A DNA stretch of 64,000 nucleotides from Anabaena cylindrica PCC 7122 (GCF_000317695.1 NC_019771.1:2794001-2858000); one strand, 5' to 3'. Numbered from the stretch's first letter, positions 16,719 through 26,312 are shown. Program-made: numbers and translations. Notes: generated by a model not told the origin, from the letters alone.

Positions 16719-17555
16719 CTAATCATCATGAAATTTAATACTTCTCCCTCGCATCCACCAAGCCATTACACCCATAAATAACACCCCCATTACTCCCTGT
16801 AAAGGATTATTATTCACACCTGTCACCCAGTCAGGAACTACCCCCGAATGCTTTGTTAATTCTCCCACATTAATAATGTAATAACCCCAAACTAAACCAC
16901 TATGTAAACCAATAGGTAAACCCAAACGCCCTCGACACCAACTTTTTGCCCATACCTGCGTTAACCCTAATAATACCAAAGCGGGAAATTGTGGCAAAGT
17001 ATGAATAATAGCTTCTAAGGGTTTAATAAAATGGGCGACAGCAAATAAAATAGCATCTGTCCAAGTTGCTAAAATTAGACTATAGTCTCTTTTTAGCTCA
17101 TCGAATAACCAACCGCGAAATAATAATTCCTCAGCAAAACCAACACCAAACCCAACTAGTAAACCTTCTACAACTATTTTCAATAAAAAAACTTTGGGTT
17201 GTTGCCATACCAACCAACCGAATAAGCCCTGTACACCAAATACAATTAAAATATTAATTAATCCAATAGCCAAACCTTGAACAAAATTTACGCCGTTTTG
17301 CCGTGAAAACTCTAAACCATAGTGAGTTAATATCTGAGGCTGTTGATAGACTCGCTTACCCCATAGCTTGACCAAAAAAATAAACTGTACATAAAGTAGT
17401 ACCATTGTCAAGATACTTTCTAAATTAGTATCTTCCACGAGTAAATATATCGGTGCTGCAAAAGGTAGCCATAATAACAACAAAGCCAGTATAAAACAAC
17501 CCAGTCTGACAAGGACGGGGTACTGGGCTAGTTGTTCTAAATTAATTTTCATCAT
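16719..17555 (-). CDS. CPBP (CAAX/Abi-type) intramembrane metalloprotease
   Basis: A 278-residue protein with about seven membrane spans. The catalytic EExxxR motif is seen as GFAEELLFRGWLFDEL (about residues 140-155), with the second motif His in FAVAHFIKP and the third in GLPIGLHSGLVWGYY. Family members cleave within the membrane; in bacteria they are linked to peptide modification or immunity, and in plants and cyanobacteria many have unknown substrates. It lies 59 bp downstream of clpS on the same strand, so co-expression with proteolysis machinery is possible. Confidence 0.9.
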   Translation of the reverse strand: MMKINLEQLAQYPVLVRLGCFILALLLLWLPFAAPIYLLVEDTNLESILTMVLLYVQFIFLVKLWGKRVYQQPQILTHYGLEFSRQNGVNFVQGLAIGLINILIVFGVQGLFGWLVWQQPKVFLLKIVVEGLLVGFGVGFAEELLFRGWLFDELKRDYSLILATWTDAILFAVAHFIKPLEAIIHTLPQFPALVLLGLTQVWAKSWCRGRLGLPIGLHSGLVWGYYIINVGELTKHSGVVPDWVTGVNNNPLQGVMGVLFMGVMAWWMRGRSIKFHDD

Positions 17556-17614
17556 GGAAGATTAGTCAATTATCATCAGTCAACACTATACTGCTAATGA
17601 CCAATGATCAATTA

Positions 17615-17896
17615 CTATTCATCAGGTTCAATGGTGCTGCTCAATCCATGACTTTTTAATGTTTCGCAATAGAACTCTGCTGGTTCTTGAGCGCAAGTAA
17701 TAACTAAGGCTAACCCATTACTATGAGCTTCCATCATGATGCTCACAGCTTGAGGTTGGGTAATGCTCGGCACAGTTGTCATTAGTACTTGAACCACATA
17801 CTCCATGGAGTTGTAGTCGTCGTTATGGAGCAAAACGCGATACTGAGGCGCGAGCTTGCGGGATGTGGAACGCTTCTCAATGGTTTCGACTGACAC
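17615..17896 (-). CDS. clpS: ClpS, ATP-dependent Clp protease adaptor
   Basis: A 93-residue ClpS. After a short tail it carries the N-degron-binding fold: YRVLLHNDDYNSMEYVVQVL, then AVSIMMEAHSNGLALVITC and AEFYCETLKSHGL. ClpS delivers N-end-rule substrates to ClpC-ClpP. Cyanobacteria usually encode two ClpS proteins; which of the two this is cannot be told here. The start is GTG at 17894-17896. The gene for a CPBP protease follows on the same strand. Confidence 0.93.
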   Translation of the reverse strand: MSVETIEKRSTSRKLAPQYRVLLHNDDYNSMEYVVQVLMTTVPSITQPQAVSIMMEAHSNGLALVITCAQEPAEFYCETLKSHGLSSTIEPDE

Positions 17897-18099
17897 TACT
17901 CTTTGCTCTTTTATACTTGATTTACTGCAATACGGTCTCTGTTGAGCTTCTGCTTAACAGTTGTTTACTTAATCTTATAACATTTCTGTTTTAATTCCAG
18001 GCAAAAAATTTTGCTGTCTGGCTGTTGCTGACGCTAAAAACTATACAAATTCAAGCTTTATCATAATACTACACTAGTATTACTTTTAAAATTAAGAAA

Positions 18100-18456
18100 A
18101 TGGATATTAGCCCTAACTTTCAACCGGGACAGATTGTTCGTTTAAATTATAGCGACAGAAATCTTTATGCTGAAGTCGTTCAAGTTATAATTTCTCGTAA
18201 TTTGTGCTGGGTGCGTCCTTTGCTTTTGGCTAACTTTAGCCACGAAACACCACTAATCACCGATTTGCGAGATGCATCTGACTTATTGTGGCCTATCAAG
18301 TTATTTCAGGCGGCAATGGATACAGAAGTCATTGGTCTATTGAGTCAACTTTTACCCAAGGAAGCAAAAGCTGACGTTAATACAGTTGCTCAACAGCAAC
18401 TCAATCATTTTATTTACCAACTTTGGCAAGCCTCCCATAATGATAAAGAATTATGA
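18100..18456 (+). CDS. Conserved hypothetical cyanobacterial protein, 118 aa
   Basis: A soluble protein. The first 45 residues, NFQPGQIVRLNYSDRNLYAE onwards, look like a small beta-barrel (SH3/PRC-like) with WVRPLLL, and the rest is helical (FQAAMDTEVIGLLSQLLPKE). I do not recognise a named family, and no catalytic motif is present. It is convergent with the 65-residue gene across 15 bp. Confidence 0.7.
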   Translation: MDISPNFQPGQIVRLNYSDRNLYAEVVQVIISRNLCWVRPLLLANFSHETPLITDLRDASDLLWPIKLFQAAMDTEVIGLLSQLLPKEAKADVNTVAQQQLNHFIYQLWQASHNDKEL

Positions 18457-18471
18457 ATTTATCCAGATTGA

Positions 18472-18669
18472 TTATCCCCAATGGGGGACTAACTGAACTC
18501 GACCAGCATCCATCTCTGCCATTAATAATTCTAGGGCTTCATAATCAACGTCAGAGATGTAACCCAGTTGCGTAAGTTCTGAGTTGATCTCATTTTCTAT
18601 TTCGGGCGTTAATTTTTTTATGTGCAACGCTCTCTCTACTAATTGACGAATTGCGTATTGTGTGCTCAT
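18472..18669 (-). CDS. Conserved hypothetical small protein, 65 aa
   Basis: MSTQYAIRQLVERALHIKKL followed by TPEIENEINSELTQLGYISD and an acidic middle (DVDYEALELLMAEMDAGRV). Helical, soluble and acidic; cyanobacteria have many such short proteins of unknown function. The ATG start and compact length suggest a real gene. It faces the 118-residue gene tail to tail. Confidence 0.65.
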   Translation of the reverse strand: MSTQYAIRQLVERALHIKKLTPEIENEINSELTQLGYISDVDYEALELLMAEMDAGRVQLVPHWG

Positions 18670-19222
18670 AAAGAATAAACCAACTGTAATTGTTATCTAT
18701 TATCTAAGATAAAGCTTGGTATAAAAAGTGATCCAAACATCCAGGGCTGAGTGATTTAGATCACTGGAAAGTTTTAGATACACAGTTTTTTTACCCTGAT
18801 TTTTGCCGTTAGTGAAGATCAAGATTGAGGAGAACAGTTGAGTGTATTTTTGCTTGAATCCTGTAATTTATAGCTATAGCAAGATCTATCATCATAACTA
18901 CAGATAGTTAATCTGTTTTTTGGCTGTCTATGTTGATTGTTTTTTAACTCAAACAAAAAAAATGTATATATAAATACAAATTATAGTGTAGATATGACAA
19001 TCTTTAAACAAAAAGAGTTAACCAATAAAGATTCAGCAAAGAGACTCCAAGCATATAGTCAATTGAGCGAAAACAGTTTATGTTCCAATAAAACTCTGTC
19101 CTGAAAAACACAGGTGATAGTGAAACAGTTCTCAGTCGCGATGATAAATTACGTTGAAAGACGAAATCAATGCTAAGTTAGGGGTGGTTAGCTGTAGTTT
19201 AAGGTAGCTAGAAGATAGCAAA
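18670..19222. other. Intergenic region, 553 bp, divergent promoter region
   Basis: AT-rich spacer between the 65-residue gene and the radical SAM gene, with A-tracts near 18950-18965. No RNA gene, inverted repeat or NtcA box was recognised; promoters in both directions are expected. Confidence 0.4.
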
Positions 19223-21955
19223 GTGGCTGTTTTAGTTGAGCAATTAATAACATCGGATATTTTAAAACCTGCCCGTTACCTTGGTAATGAGCGTTTAGCA
19301 GTACACAAGCCTTGGGATACGGCAACTATACGCTGGGTGTTAACTTACCCAGAAGTATATGAGGTCGGTGCTTCTAATTTGGGGCATATCATTCTTTATA
19401 ATATTTTGAATGCCCAACCAAATCAGTTGTGCGATCGCGCTTATTTACCAGGTCCAGATTTAGCTGTAAAACTTCGTACCACCCAAACACCTTTGTTTGC
19501 GGTAGAGTCAAAACGCTGGCTGACGGAATTTGACGTTTTAGGCTTTAGCCTCAGTTATGAATTAGGTGCAACCAACATCCTAGAAATGTTGGACTTAGCA
19601 GGAATTCCTTTAACTTGGAAAGAGAGGGAAGAGGCAGGGAGCAGGGAGCAGGGAGCAGGGGAAGAAATTCTTCCCAATCACCAATCACCCATCACCCATC
19701 ACCAATTCTCATTTCCCCTAATTTTCGCTGGTGGACAAACGGCAACATCTAACCCGGAACCTTACGCTGATTTCTTTGACTTTATTGCTTTGGGGGATGG
19801 TGAGGAACTGTTACCAGAAATTGGCTTGGTATTAGCAGAAGGGAAAAAGGCTCTTTTGAGTCGAGAAGAACTGTTGCTAGACTTAGCGCAAATTCCTGGT
19901 GTGTATGTGCCTCGGTTTTATGAAATGGGAGAGGGTGGTGCAGTATATCCGCTGCGTCCAGATGTACCAAAACGTATTCTCCGCAGAGTAGCTACGCCGA
20001 TACCTGCTTATTCTATTGGTTTAGTTCCCTATGTTGAGACAGTACATGATCGATTGACAATAGAAATTCGACGCGGTTGTACTCGTGGCTGTCGCTTTTG
20101 TCAACCAGGAATGTTGACTCGTCCTGCACGAGATGTAGAACCAGATCAGGTTGTAGAAGCAATTGAAGCAGGAATGCGGGCGACAGGTTACAATGAATTT
20201 TCCCTGCTTTCCCTCAGTTGTTCCGATTATTTAGCCCTCCCAGCAGTGGGGATGGAAATCAAAAATAGATTAAAAAATGAAAATATTTCCCTGACATTAC
20301 CCAGTCAGAGAGTAGACAGATTTGATGAGAATATTGCTAATATTCTTGGAGGTACGCGACAAGGCAGCTTGACTTTTGCTCCTGAAGCCGGAACCCAACG
20401 GATGCGGGACATCGTGAATAAGGGCTTGACAAATGAAGAATTATTACGAGGAATAAAAACAGCTTGGGAGCAAGGCTGGGATAAAATCAAGTTGTATTTT
20501 ATGATTGGTTTACCCGGCGAAACAGATACTGATGTTTTGGGTATTGCCGAAACGGTCAGATGGTTACAGCAAGAATGTTGGGCTAAAGGCAGAAGATCAA
20601 TTAATTTTAATTTGACGATTTCTAATTTTACTCCCAAGCCGCACACCCCATTTCAATGGCATTCGGTTTCTACCTCTGAGTTTAAACGCAAACAAAGTTT
20701 ACTGCGACAAGAATTCCGACGAATGCGGGGAGTGAAAGTGAATTTCACTGATTTCCGCCTTTCTGCAATGGAAGATTTTATAGGTCGGGGCGATCGCTCT
20801 TTAGCTAAAGTATTGCGTCGGGCTTGGGAATTGGGTGCAGGGATGGATTCTTGGTATGAGAACGTAGAACAGGCTTTTAAAGCTTGGGAAAATGCGATTG
20901 CTGAAGCTGGCCTAGACTGGAAATACCGCCTAGTTGAAAATGGCGAATGGAATCTGTTTGCTGTAGGGAACGAGGAAGCAGGGAGCAGGGAGCAGGGAGT
21001 AAGAGAAAAAATCCTCACTCAGGACTCTCCACTCGGTACTCGATACTCGGTACTCAATACTCCTTTACCTTGGGATCATATTGATACAGGGATTGATAAA
21101 AAGTGGCTGCAAGAAGACTTACAACGCGCTCTAGAAGCGGTAATTGTTCCTGATTGTTCTTTTGAAGGTTGTTCTCATTGTGGTGTCTGCGGCACTGATT
21201 TCGGTCACAATATCGTTATTAACCCCCCGGAAATGCCGGCATTTGCTGGAGAGTTTGTCCCAAATACCACAAAAGCACAACGTCTGCGGGCTTGGTTTGG
21301 TAAACAAGGTGATATGGCTTTAGTCAGTCACCTCGATTTAATGCGTTTGTTTGATAGAGTGATGCGAAGAGCAGGTTTACCCGTGGCTTTTACCGGTGGT
21401 TTTCATCCAGGCCCCCGCATTTCCCTGACAAGTGCCTTAGCATTGGGGGCTACCAGCAGCGGTGAAATTGTAGATTTTGAATTAACTGAACCAATGGACG
21501 TGGAAAGTTTTCGTGAGCAACTGGTACAGCAACTGCCCACAGACATACCCATATATAATGTGGAAGAGATAGATTTAAAATCTCCAGCAGCTAACCAAGT
21601 GCTAGAATCAGCAGAATATTTGCTGACTGTGTCTACTGTAGGGGAAGTAACCGCAACGCAATGGCAAAAATGGATTTCGGCAATTCAAGCCCAAGACGAG
21701 ATTTTGTCAGACCACACAACCAAATCAGGCAAACATCAAATCATAAATCTGCGCGATCGCTTATTTGAGATAGAGTTAGTATCAGCCCACAACTCAGAAT
21801 CTGAGTCAAAAGCTGTATTACGTTATTTGGGTAGCTGTCGCCCTGATGGTGTCATCTTGCGTCCTGAGCAAATCTTGACTATACTAGAGACAGTGGCTGG
21901 TGCAGAATTTCACCTCCTGCATATCCACCGCAATCGTCTAGTTTTAGCAATATGA
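19223..21955 (+). CDS. TIGR03960-type B12-binding radical SAM protein fused to DUF2344
   Basis: A 910-residue fusion. Residues 1-250 form an N-terminal B12-binding-like region (VYEVGASNLGHIILYNIL, FDVLGFSLSYELGATNILEM, FAGGQTATSNPEPYADF). The radical SAM core follows with CxxxCxxC in RRGCTRGCRFCQPGMLTRP (about 290) and GSLTFAPEAGTQRMR. From about 690 it is DUF2344 (LRAWFGKQGDMALVSHLDLM, GFHPGPRISLTSALALG), normally a separate protein in other bacteria. A Cys cluster, CSFEGCSHCGVCG, lies between. Two low-complexity in-frame insertions are present (19629-19712 and 20971-21065). The start is GTG. The substrate is unknown; RNA or ribosome modification has been proposed for related proteins. Confidence 0.9.
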   Translation: MAVLVEQLITSDILKPARYLGNERLAVHKPWDTATIRWVLTYPEVYEVGASNLGHIILYNILNAQPNQLCDRAYLPGPDLAVKLRTTQTPLFAVESKRWLTEFDVLGFSLSYELGATNILEMLDLAGIPLTWKEREEAGSREQGAGEEILPNHQSPITHHQFSFPLIFAGGQTATSNPEPYADFFDFIALGDGEELLPEIGLVLAEGKKALLSREELLLDLAQIPGVYVPRFYEMGEGGAVYPLRPDVPKRILRRVATPIPAYSIGLVPYVETVHDRLTIEIRRGCTRGCRFCQPGMLTRPARDVEPDQVVEAIEAGMRATGYNEFSLLSLSCSDYLALPAVGMEIKNRLKNENISLTLPSQRVDRFDENIANILGGTRQGSLTFAPEAGTQRMRDIVNKGLTNEELLRGIKTAWEQGWDKIKLYFMIGLPGETDTDVLGIAETVRWLQQECWAKGRRSINFNLTISNFTPKPHTPFQWHSVSTSEFKRKQSLLRQEFRRMRGVKVNFTDFRLSAMEDFIGRGDRSLAKVLRRAWELGAGMDSWYENVEQAFKAWENAIAEAGLDWKYRLVENGEWNLFAVGNEEAGSREQGVREKILTQDSPLGTRYSVLNTPLPWDHIDTGIDKKWLQEDLQRALEAVIVPDCSFEGCSHCGVCGTDFGHNIVINPPEMPAFAGEFVPNTTKAQRLRAWFGKQGDMALVSHLDLMRLFDRVMRRAGLPVAFTGGFHPGPRISLTSALALGATSSGEIVDFELTEPMDVESFREQLVQQLPTDIPIYNVEEIDLKSPAANQVLESAEYLLTVSTVGEVTATQWQKWISAIQAQDEILSDHTTKSGKHQIINLRDRLFEIELVSAHNSESESKAVLRYLGSCRPDGVILRPEQILTILETVAGAEFHLLHIHRNRLVLAI
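19629..19712 (+). repeat. In-frame low-complexity insertion 1 in the radical SAM gene
   Basis: GAGGCAGGGAGCAGGGAGCA-type purine repeats followed by CACCAATCACCCATCACCCA-type repeats interrupt the coding sequence without breaking the frame. They encode about residues 136-163 (EEAGSREQGAGEEILPNHQS). The same block types occur in intergenic DNA at 3820, 27361 and 59211. Confidence 0.8.
20971..21065 (+). repeat. In-frame low-complexity insertion 2 in the radical SAM gene
   Basis: GAGGAAGCAGGGAGCAGGGA-type repeats followed by CGGTACTCGATACTCGGTAC-type repeats lie in frame, encoding about residues 584-614 (EEAGSREQGVREKILTQDSP). It is related to insertion 1 in its first half and lies between the radical SAM core and the cysteine cluster, presumably in a surface loop or linker. 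Confidence 0.8.
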
Positions 21956-22731
21956 TAGCCCTCTAACCAACGCCATAGGCGAGAGAAGACAGCATGGAGG
22001 AAACTTAGGTTGCTTACCCGCTGCGGTACAAATCAGCGTATACTAGCAAATAACTTCAGACAAAGCCGTAAATGCTCGTTTGAAATTAAATAGCACTTAC
22101 TTTGATCAATGAAAGAACCGTGAGACACACGGCCTTAAAGCTCAGTCAATGTCTTCAAAGAAGAGTCGCTGAGAAGCCCACACTAAACTAAAAGTTAGTT
22201 TGTGGAGTATGTCACCAAGGTTGCGTTAAAATCAAGTGAAGAGAAATTTTCCGGCGCTGCATTATTGAATGACCTGATTCACTACCCTAATACCCAGGGA
22301 GCGAAAGCCAAGATATTAGTAGAGTGCCAATTCTAGGATCGTATCCCAGACAAACCAAGGCAGATTAAAGAACACTCTCTATAGCTAAGAAAGTGAATCA
22401 GTTACTAACAATACCCCTGTGCCTGATCTCTAACTCTATGCTTTTTACAACACCTGCTGAATACTAATACCCTAGATGGTAAAGGTATTGCATCAGAAAT
22501 CAACCACGGACGGTTGATTTAATTACTTAAAACATATGCACTCGTTCTGGAATAATCAGGCGTGTAAACGCAATTACATTGTTAATAGCTTCCAATTATG
22601 GGAAGCTCTCTCAGAGAACGGAATTTTTATCACCAGTAGCACCTTGTAGGGCTGCCAGTAGGGGCTAGAGGTATAACAGAGAGCCTCCTTCTCATCCCCA
22701 CCTTGGTGCTGCCAATTTTTGAGGAACTTGA
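21956..22731 (+). promoter_or_regulatory. Long 776-bp leader/promoter region of rne
   Basis: No gene is seen between the radical SAM gene and rne. Known bacterial rne genes, including cyanobacterial ones, have long 5' UTRs through which RNase E limits its own mRNA. The sequence holds a perfect 9-bp hairpin at 22497-22520 and a short G/C-rich stretch at 22650-22710. A GAGG (about 22721) seven bases before the rne ATG is the ribosome binding site. Transcription start and extent of the UTR are inference. Confidence 0.5.
22497..22520 (+). other. Perfect hairpin in the rne leader
   Basis: AAATCAACC (22497-22505), loop ACGGAC, GGTTGATTT (22512-22520): a perfect 9-bp stem with a six-base loop. It has no following T-run, so it is not an intrinsic terminator, and may be a structural element of the rne 5' UTR. 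Confidence 0.6.
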
Positions 22732-24900
22732 ATGCCAAAACAAATTATTATCGCAGAGCAGCATCAAATTGCTGCCGTATTTTCAGAAGATCAAATCCAA
22801 GAACTTGTTGTTGCCACTGGTCATCATCAAATTGGTGATATCTACTTAGGCGTAGTAGAAAATGTGTTACCGGGGATAGACGCAGCTTTTGTAAATATTG
22901 GTGATCCAGAACGCAACGGTTTTATTCACGTCACCGATTTAGGCCCACTAAAACTCAAGCGTAGTGCCGCAGCCATTACCGAACTGCTCACACCACAGCA
23001 AAAAGTTTTAGTGCAAGTGATGAAAGAGCCAACGGGAACAAAAGGCCCAAGGCTCACAGGTAACATTACCCTACCTGGACGTTACGTAGTCCTAATGCCC
23101 TATGGTAGAGGTGTAAATTTATCTCGGCGAATTAAGAGTGAAAGTGAGCGTAACCGCCTCCGCGCCCTGGCAATTTTAATCAAACCTGCTGGTATGGGTG
23201 TACTGGTACGAACAGAAGCCGAAGGCAAGCCAGAAGAAGCAATTATTGAAGACTTAGAATTGCTACAAAGGCAATGGGAAGTAATCCAGCAAGAAGCACA
23301 ATCTACCCGTCCTCCAGCATTATTGAATCGAGATGATGACTTTATCCAGCGCGTATTGCGGGATATGTATGGCGCTGATGTGAATCGAATTGTCGTTGAT
23401 TCCAGTACTGGATTGCGACGAGTCAAGCAATATTTACAAAACTGGAGTGGAGGTCAAACACCACAAGGTGTGCTAATTGATCACCATCGAGATCGCTCTC
23501 CCATCTTAGAATACTTCCGCATCAGCGCTGCCATTCGTGAAGCACTCAAACCTAGAGTAGACTTACCCTCTGGAGGCTATATCATTATTGAGCCGACAGA
23601 GGCATTAACAGTAATAGATGTTAACTCAGGTTCCTTCACACGATCAGCAACAGCTAGAGAAACCGTTTTGTGGACAAACTGCGAAGCAGCAACAGAAATT
23701 GCTCGTCAGTTACGGTTGCGGAATATTGCAGGTGTCATCGTTGTTGACTTCATTGATATGGAATCACGGCGCGATCAACTACAAGTCTTGGAACACTTTA
23801 ACAAAGCCCTCAAAGCTGATAAAGCCCGTCCGCAGATTGCCCAATTGACCGAACTAGGCTTAGTAGAACTAACCCGCAAACGCCAAGGTCAAAATATTTA
23901 TGAATTGTTTGGAGAAACTTGTCCCACCTGTGGCGGTTTAGGACATACCCTCCGCTTACCAGGAGAAATAGAAAACCGATTACCAATTCCAGCAGCAGAC
24001 ATACAAGACCGATTTGCACCCCTGCCTCAAAGAGAACCACGTATGCCATCTGCCCGGATACAAGAACCACGGGAAAGCTATGATGGATTTGGGGAAGGAT
24101 TTGAAGGTGACTCTGAATTGAGTCCTACCCATCTGATTAACCACCCCAGTTATCAAGAAATGGGTGATAATAAACGTCGTACCCGCACCCGTCGTAGTCG
24201 AATTGGGATGAATGGGATTAACGGCAAAGATGAATCCCGGTTAGGCACTCCATTGGCTTTTGTCAATGAGGCAGATTTAGACTTGGATACTGAGGGTGAA
24301 CTAACCCACACACCAGAAATGCCATCTCTTCTATCCGAGACACGACGCGTTAGCGAAGCTCCTCTTAAAGATGCACGAGATGGACTACGAACACCCACTC
24401 TGGGCAAATCTGGTTGGAATGAAAGAACAGAACGCACCAAAGTTAAAATAGATCCAGTTAAACCTGTGGTAGAACCTCCACAGATTGTTTCTGTAGAAAT
24501 GACCCTCCAGGAACAAGATATGTTTGCTTTGATGGGAATTTCTCCTGGTGTGAAGTTAGAGCAAGAGGTTAGGAATCCCAAATCTGTGATTTTTAACATT
24601 ATTCAACCTGGACAAACACCAATACCAACAACTGAATCGACTGAATCAACATCAGAATCAACCTTTTCTGAAAGAACGAATTCTGAAGTTACTAAAGTCA
24701 AAATGCCTACACCAAAAATTGAGCTAGAAGAACCATATTTTCCTAAACCAACAATTGAACCACTGCTGGAAGATTATAAAGAAACGGGATTTGAGTCTTT
24801 CACAGAAGAAGAAATAAATAATGCTTCTATTTCCAATCGCCGTCGTCGCCGTCGTTCTTCAGCATTAGATGGAGGTATTTCTAGCCAGGAGGAAAGTTAA
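22732..24900 (+). CDS. rne: Ribonuclease E/G, cyanobacterial type
   Basis: A 722-residue endoribonuclease. The catalytic half, residues 1-415, has the S1 domain (GDIYLGVVENVLPGIDAAFV), RNase H-like part, DNase I-like part with catalytic Asp residues in DVNSGSF and VVDFIDM, and the zinc-link CPTC in ETCPTCGGLG. The rest is low-complexity; near the end RRRRRRSSA (residues 703-711) matches the cyanobacterial nonapeptide reported to bind polynucleotide phosphorylase. A peptide encoded by DNA resembling a dispersed repeat (about 24339-24372, GACGCGTTAGCGAAGCTCC) sits in the noncatalytic region. rnhB follows nine bases later, so they form an operon. It degrades mRNA and matures RNA. Confidence 0.97.
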   Translation: MPKQIIIAEQHQIAAVFSEDQIQELVVATGHHQIGDIYLGVVENVLPGIDAAFVNIGDPERNGFIHVTDLGPLKLKRSAAAITELLTPQQKVLVQVMKEPTGTKGPRLTGNITLPGRYVVLMPYGRGVNLSRRIKSESERNRLRALAILIKPAGMGVLVRTEAEGKPEEAIIEDLELLQRQWEVIQQEAQSTRPPALLNRDDDFIQRVLRDMYGADVNRIVVDSSTGLRRVKQYLQNWSGGQTPQGVLIDHHRDRSPILEYFRISAAIREALKPRVDLPSGGYIIIEPTEALTVIDVNSGSFTRSATARETVLWTNCEAATEIARQLRLRNIAGVIVVDFIDMESRRDQLQVLEHFNKALKADKARPQIAQLTELGLVELTRKRQGQNIYELFGETCPTCGGLGHTLRLPGEIENRLPIPAADIQDRFAPLPQREPRMPSARIQEPRESYDGFGEGFEGDSELSPTHLINHPSYQEMGDNKRRTRTRRSRIGMNGINGKDESRLGTPLAFVNEADLDLDTEGELTHTPEMPSLLSETRRVSEAPLKDARDGLRTPTLGKSGWNERTERTKVKIDPVKPVVEPPQIVSVEMTLQEQDMFALMGISPGVKLEQEVRNPKSVIFNIIQPGQTPIPTTESTESTSESTFSERTNSEVTKVKMPTPKIELEEPYFPKPTIEPLLEDYKETGFESFTEEEINNASISNRRRRRRSSALDGGISSQEES

Positions 24901-24908
24901 CGGCTTTT

Positions 24909-25586
24909 ATGTTAGACACAGAGCCAACATCTGCGCCAACATCTCCATCTTTTGACTCAACCGCACCCTTAGACGAATCAAGCTGGCTGGAGTTCTCCAC
25001 CTACTTAGATGCTCATGGGTTGGTTGCAGGTGTAGATGAAGTGGGACGAGGCGCGTTATTTGGGCCTGTAGTAGCGGCAACAGTGATATTACCCGCTAAT
25101 GCTTTGCCAAAACTAATGGCAGCTAAAATTAAAGACAGCAAAAAGTTGTCTGCTTCCCGAAGAACGCAGCTGGCGCAGCAAATTGGTGTGCTGACTTTAG
25201 ACTGGAAAATTGGTTACGCTTCCACAGCAGAAATTGACAAGCTAAATATTTTGCAAGCAACGCTGTTAGCAATGAAACGGGCTGTACTGAAGCTAAAAGT
25301 ACAGCCTACAATTTGCTTGGTTGATGGCAATCAGTTGGTAAAGGATTTATTGATACCACAACAAACTATCGTTAAGGGAGATGAGCGATCGCTTAACATT
25401 GCAGCTGCTAGTATCATGGCCAAGGTTTGGCGTGATGATTTGGTGCTACGTTTAGCATCTAAGTATCCCATGTATGACTTAGAGCATAACAAAGGTTATG
25501 GTAGCCAGCGACATTTGCTGGCTCTGCAACAATACGGACCATCACCCCTACATCGTCTATCTTTCCGTCCTTGCCAAATTAAGTAA
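24909..25586 (+). CDS. rnhB: Ribonuclease HII
   Basis: A 225-residue type 2 RNase H. Acidic active site: Asp43-Glu44 in GVDEVGRGALFGP, a third Asp in CLVDGN and a fourth in VWRDDL. Other conserved segments are IKDSKKLSASRR, GDERSLNIAAASIMAKV and HNKGYGSQRHL. It removes RNA from RNA-DNA hybrids and single ribonucleotides from DNA. The first 35 residues are a Ser/Thr/Pro-rich extension. GGAGGAAAG near the end of rne lies about 14 bases before the ATG, consistent with co-translation with rne. Confidence 0.96.
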   Translation: MLDTEPTSAPTSPSFDSTAPLDESSWLEFSTYLDAHGLVAGVDEVGRGALFGPVVAATVILPANALPKLMAAKIKDSKKLSASRRTQLAQQIGVLTLDWKIGYASTAEIDKLNILQATLLAMKRAVLKLKVQPTICLVDGNQLVKDLLIPQQTIVKGDERSLNIAAASIMAKVWRDDLVLRLASKYPMYDLEHNKGYGSQRHLLALQQYGPSPLHRLSFRPCQIK

Positions 25587-25608
25587 TGAGTAATGAGTGA
25601 ATAGAAAG

Positions 25609-26196
25609 TTAATCGAAATTCAGGATTGATAGCTCAGGATTATCACCGCTAATTTTAGTTATTTCTGTTTGTGATATTACCCAATTACGATAATCAGCTA
25701 AAAGATGGTGTAATAATCTTTGCTTAATTGTCAACAATACACTTTTGAGTAATCCATTACCTGTAGTCTCTAAAATTGGCTTTGGAGTTAGGGAAAATGG
25801 TTGAGGAATATCCACTAGTACTTCTAGGTCAGCTTTCCCTTGCAGACGAGTCTCACCACTTAGCTGGTAAGGTGATAAATAACCTTTTAAATTAAGTGCA
25901 AAGCGTTGGTTAACATACTCAAAACCCAGGATTTCACAACCGAGCGATCGCAAATAAATCGTTCCTTGGGAATCAGCCCAAACTCTCATATCTACAGTAG
26001 GTTGAATACTCAATGACATAAAAGCTAGAGGACGCATTTTTAAGCGAAATACTTCCTCGGAAATCTGCTGAATCCTGGTATTGTCAGCCAAGCTGTTGAC
26101 AAGACGTTGAGGCTGACGCAAGTAATGCTGAATAGGAATAGGCTGCTTAGGGACAGCAATTTCGACCGATTGGGAGGCAGTAAACTTGGTTGCCAT
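25609..26196 (-). CDS. DUF1997 family protein
   Basis: A 195-residue protein of the DUF1997 family found in cyanobacteria and plant chloroplasts. It reads MATKFTASQSVEIAVPKQPI, then RMRVWAD-like beta segments (TVDMRVWADSQGTIYLRSLG, GFEYVNQRFALNLKGYL), and ends with a helix (LKSVLLTIKQRLLHHLLADY). A lipid/START-like fold is possible but not shown. The frame begins with TTG two codons upstream; the ATG at 26194-26196 is preferred. It is convergent with rnhB. Confidence 0.85.
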   Translation of the reverse strand: MATKFTASQSVEIAVPKQPIPIQHYLRQPQRLVNSLADNTRIQQISEEVFRLKMRPLAFMSLSIQPTVDMRVWADSQGTIYLRSLGCEILGFEYVNQRFALNLKGYLSPYQLSGETRLQGKADLEVLVDIPQPFSLTPKPILETTGNGLLKSVLLTIKQRLLHHLLADYRNWVISQTEITKISGDNPELSILNFD

Positions 26197-26312
26197 AAGC
26201 AAATTAAAGCATTGTTTTCTAATTTTAATATTTTTTAATAAACTTAATTTGTTTAAAAAAAACTATAACCTTGTTTAATTATCAATCAAATTTGTAACTA
26301 AAGGCTAAAAGT

